DNA from: Mucilaginibacter sp. CSA2-8R
GTDB taxonomy: Bacteria; Bacteroidota; Bacteroidia; Sphingobacteriales; Sphingobacteriaceae
Assembly: GCF_038806765.1 (NCBI RefSeq)
Contig: NZ_CP152389.1
Coordinates: 1,426,001-1,490,000 of the forward strand
DNA length: 64,000 bases
Direction of reading: 5' to 3'
Shown here piece by piece: positions 58,347-64,000 of this stretch; within the stretch, counting starts at the first letter, position 1, and the number at the start of each line of letters is the position of its first letter. Made by a program: the position numbers and the translations under genes. Below the pieces are notes generated by a model. That model did no database searches and had not been told where the DNA came from. It saw only the letters and a list, made by a program, of their open reading frames with translations.

Positions 58347-60809
58347 ATGAACAAATTCCTATACCTGTTTTTCATAGTTTTTGTCGCTATCTCTTGTCTA
58401 TTCAGTAATCAGGTTACAGCCCAGATTAATATTCAAAATCTTTCATCAACCAATGTTGATCAATTGTCTGATCAACAAATCATACAGCTTTTGCAACAGG
58501 CAGAAGCCAACGGTTTGACAGAGAGTCAGTTGCTGCAAAAAGCTCAGAGCCAAGGTATGCAGAGTGCCCAGTTGCAAAAATTGCAAAGCCGCATCGCAGC
58601 ACTTAAAAGAAAAGATAATTTTAATGGTAAACAAGCGTCAAACTATGGTAGAGGACTAAATTTTACACCTGATAGTCTTCGGGATACCGTCAAAATAAAC
58701 ATGAACATGTTTGATGTGTTAAAGCCCAAGGTTTATGGGGCAGATCTTTTTAAAAATCGCGCAAGTACTTTTGAGCCAAATTTGCGGTTGGCCACACCTA
58801 TTAACTATATAATTGGGCCAGATGACCAGCTTAACATTGAGGTATATGGAAGTTCGTTAGTTAATTGGAATTTAACAGTTACTGCTGAAGGTAATATTAA
58901 TATACCAGGTGTTGGTATTTTAAATGTTGGTGGTAAAACAGTTGAAGCTGTTACTACACTTATTAAAAGCAGACTTGCGGCTAATAATTATGCTATCGGG
59001 CGCGGTACTAATGTGCAGGTTAGCTTAGGCAACATTAGAAGCATTAAAGTAATTATGGTTGGGCAGCTCGTACAGCCGGGTACATACACACTGCCATCAC
59101 TTGCTACCGTTTTTAACGCGCTTAGTGCTGCCGGCGGACCAAATGACCAAGGTTCGTTACGTGAAATTGAAGTCATCCGCAATAATCGTGTGGTCAGAAA
59201 ACTAGATGTTTATGACTTTTTAGTGAGAGGCAGCCAAAAGGATAACATTACTTTGAGGGATCAAGATGTAATACGTGTACCCACCTATAAAAAGCGGGTA
59301 GAGATGGCTGGCCAGGTAAAAATACCAGCTTTATTCGAAGTTTTACCCGGAGAGCACCTACAGGACGTGATTAACTTTGCCGGCGGTTTTACTGACAGCG
59401 CATATACAAAGCGTATCACTGTATCACAAATCAGCAATCAGCAACGTAAGCTAACAGATATTACCGAAATTAATTTTGATAAATATACACCATTAAGAGG
59501 AGATAGATTCTTTGTTAGGTCAGTAATTAACAGATTTGAAAATAGGGTTGTAATTACAGGTGCAGTGTTCAGGCCCGGAGAATATGAACTACAACCAGGT
59601 TTAACGGTTGCAAAATTGATTGAAAATGCAGCGGGTTTAAAAGAAGATGCGTTTAAAAGTCGCGGTACAATAACAAGGTTAAAAGCCGATAATAGTACCG
59701 AAATTTTGTCATTTAATGTAAACGATTTAGCCAATTCTACCAATAATATGCTGTTGCAACGTGAGGATAGTGTTAGAGTATATTCAATATTTGACTTGCG
59801 CGAGAAATATAATATCACAATAAACGGATCAGTTAGAAAACCCGGAACATTTGCTTTTGCCGATAGCATGAACGTTGAGGATTTGATTTTAAGAGCAGGT
59901 GGTTTTACAGAAGGTGCAAGCAGCAAACGCATTGAAGTTGCCCGACGTGTAGATAATTCAGACCCAAGATCAACCAAGAGTAAAGTGGCGCAAGTTTTTA
60001 CGGTAGATGTAGACAAGCAGTTGAAACTGGATAACATCAACTTTGTACTTAAGCCTTTTGATATTGTATCTGTATACAGCTTGCCGGGGTTTGAAAAGCA
60101 ACGGACGTTAAAAGTTGAAGGCGAGGTATTATACCCAGGCGTTTATACGATACAAATTAAAAACGAAAAGATATCTGATATAATAGCCAGGGCAGGTGGT
60201 TTAACAGCATCGGCAGATGCCGCTGGCGGATCTCTTAAACGTGATAACGCTACTATTTTAGGTGTTGACAAAAATAAGCTTGACAGCGCCGCTGTCGAAA
60301 AGGAAAAAATTGAAAAAGCAAATAGATTGGTAACAAGCTATCGTGATACTGCTGCAGCAGAAACTGTGCAGGTCAGAAATAACTATGTTGGTATCAATCT
60401 TGAAAAAATATTAAAAGAACCAGGTTCAAATGCAGATATATTGGTTGAAAACGGTGATGTGTTGCGTGTACCTAAATTGCAACAAATTGTAAGAGTAAAC
60501 GGAAAAGTTTTATATCCAAGTGCAGTGGTGTACAGCAAATCAAAATCTTTTAATGATTATGTATATGGTGCTGGCGGATATTCAACGGAGGCCTCCAAGC
60601 GTCGCGCTTATGTAGTTTATCCTAATGGGACAGTAAAAGGCACGCGTAAGTTCCTATTTTTTAACAACCACCCGTCTGTTAAACCCGGTAGCGAAATCTT
60701 TGTACCGGAGCATCCACCAAAAGAAAAGTTAGGTATACAGGGCATTGTCGGCCTATCAACAGCAGTAGCATCTTTAGCAGCCATATTAGTCACTCTTTTA
60801 AGGAATTAA
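58347..60809 (+). CDS. SLBB-rich polysaccharide export protein, Wza-like
   Basis: This 820-residue outer-membrane export protein has a polysaccharide-export domain (about 150-225: YIIGPDDQLNIEVYGSS) followed by five or more SLBB repeats, each carrying a GxVxxPGxY/F-type turn: GQLVQPGTYTLPSL, GAVFRPGEYELQPG, GSVRKPGTFAFADS, GEVLYPGVYTIQIK, GKVLYPSAVVYSKS. The C-terminus is a hydrophobic helix (GLSTAVASLAAILVTLLRN), as in Wza. The signal may end at VTAQ (type I) or at AISC (weak lipobox). Start 58347 is preferred to the TTG at 58329. Next to Wzz and the Wzm/Wzt pair, it is the outer-membrane channel. Confidence 0.9.
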   Translation: MNKFLYLFFIVFVAISCLFSNQVTAQINIQNLSSTNVDQLSDQQIIQLLQQAEANGLTESQLLQKAQSQGMQSAQLQKLQSRIAALKRKDNFNGKQASNYGRGLNFTPDSLRDTVKINMNMFDVLKPKVYGADLFKNRASTFEPNLRLATPINYIIGPDDQLNIEVYGSSLVNWNLTVTAEGNINIPGVGILNVGGKTVEAVTTLIKSRLAANNYAIGRGTNVQVSLGNIRSIKVIMVGQLVQPGTYTLPSLATVFNALSAAGGPNDQGSLREIEVIRNNRVVRKLDVYDFLVRGSQKDNITLRDQDVIRVPTYKKRVEMAGQVKIPALFEVLPGEHLQDVINFAGGFTDSAYTKRITVSQISNQQRKLTDITEINFDKYTPLRGDRFFVRSVINRFENRVVITGAVFRPGEYELQPGLTVAKLIENAAGLKEDAFKSRGTITRLKADNSTEILSFNVNDLANSTNNMLLQREDSVRVYSIFDLREKYNITINGSVRKPGTFAFADSMNVEDLILRAGGFTEGASSKRIEVARRVDNSDPRSTKSKVAQVFTVDVDKQLKLDNINFVLKPFDIVSVYSLPGFEKQRTLKVEGEVLYPGVYTIQIKNEKISDIIARAGGLTASADAAGGSLKRDNATILGVDKNKLDSAAVEKEKIEKANRLVTSYRDTAAAETVQVRNNYVGINLEKILKEPGSNADILVENGDVLRVPKLQQIVRVNGKVLYPSAVVYSKSKSFNDYVYGAGGYSTEASKRRAYVVYPNGTVKGTRKFLFFNNHPSVKPGSEIFVPEHPPKEKLGIQGIVGLSTAVASLAAILVTLLRN

Positions 60810-60814
60810 TTTAA

Positions 60815-61942
60815 ATGAGCACAGATAGTGTTGGGGTACAAAAATCAAATACAGATACTAAGTTCCCGTCTGGAAGTAAGCATATCGCCTCAGATGAAAT
60901 ATCTCTAAAAGATTTATTTCTTGAAATAGGAAAAGCGTTCAAATACCTCTATTCAAAAAAGTATATAATACTTTTCGTTGTATTATTAGGCTGTGTTTGT
61001 GGTTTCTTCTATGCCAAATCAAAAAAAATTAAATACATAGCAACAACAACTTTTTACTTAGAGGGCGCAGGTGGCGGCGGAGGTAGTTTGCTTGGACAGT
61101 ATGCAGGGTTAGCTGCTATGGCAGGTATATCTGTTGGCGGTAGCGGAGATGGTATGTTTCAGGGCGATAATCTTTTTGAGTTGTATAAATCACGCACGAT
61201 GATTGAAAAAGCTCTTTTAAAAGAGGTCATCGTAGGAAACAGAAAGTACAAATTAATTGACAGGTATATATCAATTAATAAATTGAAGCAGGGTTGGAAA
61301 GGTACAAAACTTGAAAACTTAAGTTTTGATTTAGAAAAAAGAATGTCTTTCAACCGGCTACAAGACAGCGTTTTAAAGGGTATTGTTGACGACATAAACG
61401 GTAACTACTTAAATGTTGACAAGCCCAATAAACAGGTAAGCATAATAAGAGTGCAGGTTACTGCAAACAATGAAGAATTTGCTAAAGATTTTAATGAGCA
61501 AATTGTAAACACTGTAAATGATTTTTACTCGCAAACTAAAACAAAAAATTCGTTGCAAAATTTAGCCATTTTACAACACCAAACTGATTCTGTAAAGCGC
61601 ATGCTAAATAGTGCGTTATATCAAACAGTTGCTATATCAGATGCCACACCCAATTTAAATCCTAACAGGCAGCTTTTAAGGGCTCCGGCACAACGCTCAC
61701 AGTTTAATGCTGAGGCCAATAAGATGATTTTAAGTCAGCTTGTGCAAAATTTAGAAGTTGCAAAAATTACTTTGCGTAAAGAGACTCCCTTGCTGCAGGT
61801 TATTGACCAGCCTTTATATCCGTTAGAACTTAAAAAAGTAAGTGCTGTTAAATGGGCGATATTGGGAGGAATTGCATTCGGTGTATTGAGTGCGGTAGGC
61901 ATTCTGATCGTACGTTTTGTTAAAAATGTAACCAATGACTAA
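60815..61942 (+). CDS. Wzz-type polysaccharide co-polymerase
   Basis: This 375-residue inner-membrane protein has two helices, near residues 48-66 (YIILFVVLLGCVCGFFYAKS) and 348-368 (WAILGGIAFGVLSAVGILIV), around a large periplasmic part. The Gly-rich GAGGGGGSLLGQYAGLAAMAG segment near 88-110 is common in Bacteroidota Wzz-like proteins. A coiled segment near 250-330 follows. Such proteins control chain length or link export with the Wza channel. There is no tyrosine-kinase domain. It follows the Wza gene by five bases. Confidence 0.88.
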   Translation: MSTDSVGVQKSNTDTKFPSGSKHIASDEISLKDLFLEIGKAFKYLYSKKYIILFVVLLGCVCGFFYAKSKKIKYIATTTFYLEGAGGGGGSLLGQYAGLAAMAGISVGGSGDGMFQGDNLFELYKSRTMIEKALLKEVIVGNRKYKLIDRYISINKLKQGWKGTKLENLSFDLEKRMSFNRLQDSVLKGIVDDINGNYLNVDKPNKQVSIIRVQVTANNEEFAKDFNEQIVNTVNDFYSQTKTKNSLQNLAILQHQTDSVKRMLNSALYQTVAISDATPNLNPNRQLLRAPAQRSQFNAEANKMILSQLVQNLEVAKITLRKETPLLQVIDQPLYPLELKKVSAVKWAILGGIAFGVLSAVGILIVRFVKNVTND

Positions 61943-62003
61943 GCAGAAATTTTCTGATACCTTATAAACATATTTCTTTTTTTGCTTCAACATTGTTTTC
62001 TAT

Positions 62004-62852
62004 ATGATGCAGTCATCAGATAAAAAGTGGATAATTAAATCCGAGACATCCATTTTTGATGTTAAATTTAAAGAAGTTGCGGAGTATCGTGACTTACTCT
62101 GGCTTTTGGTAAGACGGGATTTTGTCTCATTTTACAAGCAGACAATTTTAGGTCCTGTTTGGTTCTTTATCCAACCGTTATTTACGATTGTTATGTATTC
62201 CCTTATTTTTGGAGGAGTAGCGGGCATATCAACCGATGGCATACCGCAGCCTCTATTTTATTTGGCAGGAATTATAACTTGGAATTACTTTTCTGATTGT
62301 TTAATTAAAACCTCTACAATTTTTAAAGACAATGCCTTGATTTTTGGTAAGGTATATTTTCCAAGATTGATAATGCCTTTAAGTTTAGTTTTTTCAAATC
62401 TGGTACGGTTTGCTGTTCAAATTGTATTATTCGTTATCCTGATGGTATTCTATTATATAAAAGGGTCAAATATCAGCATGAATATGTATGCCTTGTTATT
62501 CCCGTTATTAGTTGTTTTAATGGCTATACTTGGGTTAGGATTTGGAATGATTATCTCAGCCCTTACAACAAAATACAGAGATTTAGCTTTTATAGTGACC
62601 TTTGGTGTTCCATTATTAATGTATGCCACTACCGTAGTGTACCCTTTGAGCGCTACCCCCACTAAGTTCTATTGGATTGTTAAACTTAACCCTTTGACGC
62701 CAATTATCGAGCATTTTAGATATGGTTTTTTAGGTAGCGGAACTATTTCCTGGCCATCTTTAATATATTCAGCTGTTTGCTCAATAGTAGTATTGCTATT
62801 AGGGGTTTTAATATTTAACAAAGTTGAAAAGAACTTTATTGATACAGTGTAA
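62004..62852 (+). CDS. ABC-2 type polysaccharide exporter permease, Wzm-like
   Basis: This 282-residue permease has six membrane helices and the Wzm/KpsM/TagG pattern: YRDLLWLLVRRDFVSFYKQT at the amphipathic interface helix, LGPVWFFIQPLFTIVMYSLIF, and TKYRDLAFIVTFGVPLLMYAT in the middle. The C-terminal region has NPLTPIIEHFRYGFLGSG. Met codons at residues 1 and 2 are both possible. It works with the ATPase gene that starts 8 bases after its stop to export an undecaprenyl-linked polysaccharide. Export substrate is inferred from the locus. Confidence 0.9.
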   Translation: MMQSSDKKWIIKSETSIFDVKFKEVAEYRDLLWLLVRRDFVSFYKQTILGPVWFFIQPLFTIVMYSLIFGGVAGISTDGIPQPLFYLAGIITWNYFSDCLIKTSTIFKDNALIFGKVYFPRLIMPLSLVFSNLVRFAVQIVLFVILMVFYYIKGSNISMNMYALLFPLLVVLMAILGLGFGMIISALTTKYRDLAFIVTFGVPLLMYATTVVYPLSATPTKFYWIVKLNPLTPIIEHFRYGFLGSGTISWPSLIYSAVCSIVVLLLGVLIFNKVEKNFIDTV

Positions 62853-62860
62853 GTAACAAA

Positions 62861-64000
62861 ATGAGCGATATAGTAATAAAGGCCGAAAATATCTCAAAGG
62901 CCTATCAATTAGGCGAGATTAGTACAGGTACGCTCAGTAGAGATTTGGAGCGTGCTTGGGCGAAACTTAGAGGTAAGGAAGACCCGTTTTTAAAAGTTGG
63001 TGAAACCAACGATCGTACTAAAAAAGGTAAGAGTGATTTTGTTTGGAGTTTAAAGGATATAAACTTTGAGATAAAGCAAGGCGATGCTGTTGGAATTGTT
63101 GGCCGCAATGGAGCAGGGAAGAGTACCCTCCTAAAAATCCTCAGTAAAGTAACTACGCCAACTACTGGTCAAATTACTGGTACCGGACGAATAGCCAGTT
63201 TGCTTGAGGTTGGAACGGGCTTTCATCCTGAGCTTACCGGAAGAGAAAATATCTATCTCAACGGCGCTATTTTAGGTATGCGCAAACATGAAATAAAAAG
63301 GAAATTTGATGAAATTGTAGATTTTTCTGGCGTTGAGAGATATGTAGACACGCCCGTGAAGCGCTATTCATCCGGAATGTACGTACGTTTGGCTTTTGCA
63401 GTAGCTGCGCATCTCGAATCGGAGATATTAATTGTAGACGAAGTGCTTGCCGTAGGAGATGTTGAGTTTCAAAAAAAGTGTTTGGGTAAGATGGGAGAAG
63501 TAAGTAAAGGCGAAGGACGAACGGTGCTTTTTGTTAGCCACAATATGGCTGCCGTAAATACTTTATGCAATATCGCTTTTCAATTGAAATTTGGAAACTT
63601 GGTTGGCATTGATACTCCCAAAAAGATAATCGAGTCATATTTAACCACAGAGAAACAAGAGGCTTACTATGACTTTTTAGAAAGCGGTAAATATATAGGT
63701 GATAACTCTGTTATGTTGCGCAGTATAAAAGTGATAAATCCAGATTTTCAAGTTTACGAGTCTATCTTTGTCACGGACAAATTAGGCATTCAGATAGAGT
63801 ATGAAATAAAGAATGATAATTTCAAACCTGAGCCTACATTAGCGCTAAAAACGCGGGATGACGTCATTATAATTCACTGCGTTGGTAATTTCAAGCAATA
63901 TACAACAGGTGTTTACAGGGTTGTTTACTGGATACCCGAAAACTTTTTAAATGATATGGACTATGTTGCGCTAATAGGTATTACAACAAGTAATCCTGTT
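62861..64000 (+). CDS. ABC exporter ATPase, Wzt-like, cut by the window end
   Basis: The frame is open from the ATG at 62861 to the last base (380 codons) with no stop. Walker A GRNGAGKST (81-89), a Q-loop region, the signature YSSGMYVRLA, Walker B EILIVDEVLAVGD and the switch-His in FVSHNMAA are all present. A 40-residue insert before Walker A (DPFLKVGETNDRTKKGKS) is typical of TagH/Wzt-type proteins. The residues beyond about 255 begin a Wzt C-terminal domain (VFQ/IFVTDKLGIQIEYEI), which in Wzt proteins recognises the modified end of the glycan. It pairs with the permease directly upstream. Confidence 0.92.
   Translation, partial: MSDIVIKAENISKAYQLGEISTGTLSRDLERAWAKLRGKEDPFLKVGETNDRTKKGKSDFVWSLKDINFEIKQGDAVGIVGRNGAGKSTLLKILSKVTTPTTGQITGTGRIASLLEVGTGFHPELTGRENIYLNGAILGMRKHEIKRKFDEIVDFSGVERYVDTPVKRYSSGMYVRLAFAVAAHLESEILIVDEVLAVGDVEFQKKCLGKMGEVSKGEGRTVLFVSHNMAAVNTLCNIAFQLKFGNLVGIDTPKKIIESYLTTEKQEAYYDFLESGKYIGDNSVMLRSIKVINPDFQVYESIFVTDKLGIQIEYEIKNDNFKPEPTLALKTRDDVIIIHCVGNFKQYTTGVYRVVYWIPENFLNDMDYVALIGITTSNPV

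Noticed and set aside
59438..60040. 200-codon minus-strand frame inside the Wza-like gene
   Set aside because: The sense strand has clear SLBB repeats; the antisense frame has no recognisable features.

Overview
The window is chromosomal DNA from a member of the Bacteroidota, most likely family Sphingobacteriaceae (Mucilaginibacter/Pedobacter-like). Reasons: several families are typical of that phylum (DUF1573, DUF2911, DUF4254, DUF6496, the HU-CCDC81/SPOR protein, a TonB-ExbB-ExbD set with a beta-barrel and TPR partner, a fused alpha/beta 2-oxoacid dehydrogenase E1, a SLBB-rich Wza-type exporter). Ribosome binding sites of the Shine-Dalgarno type are largely absent, and TAnnTTTG promoter elements occur before several genes. 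Genus is inferred from protein character only. I see no rRNA, tRNA, CRISPR array, insertion sequence, integrase or phage gene. The window looks like core chromosome, with an exopolysaccharide locus starting at its right end.

Layout. 1-8.8 kb: end of a DUF1501 protein, a Nudix hydrolase, truC, small membrane and stress proteins (DUF4126, PA2169-like, TspO), a ZIP-PAP2 pair, glmM and a cysteine desulfurase. 8.8-10.1 kb: a small membrane protein and about 0.95 kb without genes. 10.1-15.8 kb: tgt-LptF/G permease-DMT exporter on the minus strand, then GT2-sigma factor-rsmG on the plus strand. 15.8-19.7 kb: a BlaI/M56 sensor pair with five operator-like repeats shared with divergent dprA, then sixA. 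19.7-30 kb: ADP-heptose genes (rfaE1, rfaE2, DUF4254, GT9), a PolX with a damaged polymerase site, PBP4, an APC permease, an AI-2E family permease and a nucleoside phosphorylase. 30-34.3 kb: DUF6496, DUF2911, Gfo/Idh/MocA, aldo/keto reductase and folC.

34.4-42.6 kb: a tightly packed minus-strand cluster reading TPR protein, apparently plug-less barrel, HU-SPOR membrane protein, ExbB, ExbD, TonB. It looks like a self-contained, proton-motive-force-driven envelope machine. 42.8-51.6 kb: an orphan response regulator, TsaC, GT4, dapD, an S4 protein with a Rdx-like protein, the E1 fusion, DUF1573 and an aminotransferase. 51.7-55.4 kb: gap is in an apparent operon with a BadF-type sugar kinase homologue that has lost its phosphate-binding loop. 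An intact paralogue lies on the far side of a NrtR-type Nudix/winged-helix regulator. Matching GTGTA-N5-TACAC sites precede both kinases, which suggests a small undescribed sugar or amino-sugar sensing regulon. 55.7-64 kb: UDP-sugar dehydrogenase, UDP-galactopyranose mutase, Wza, Wzz, and the ABC permease and ATPase (cut by the window end) of a surface polysaccharide.

Strongest items for a second look: the pseudokinase/regulator/gap regulon, the TonB-ExbBD-HU/SPOR-barrel-TPR machine, the five-operator BlaI region beside dprA, and several enzymes with altered catalytic or metal residues (PolX, TGT, E1, Nudix).
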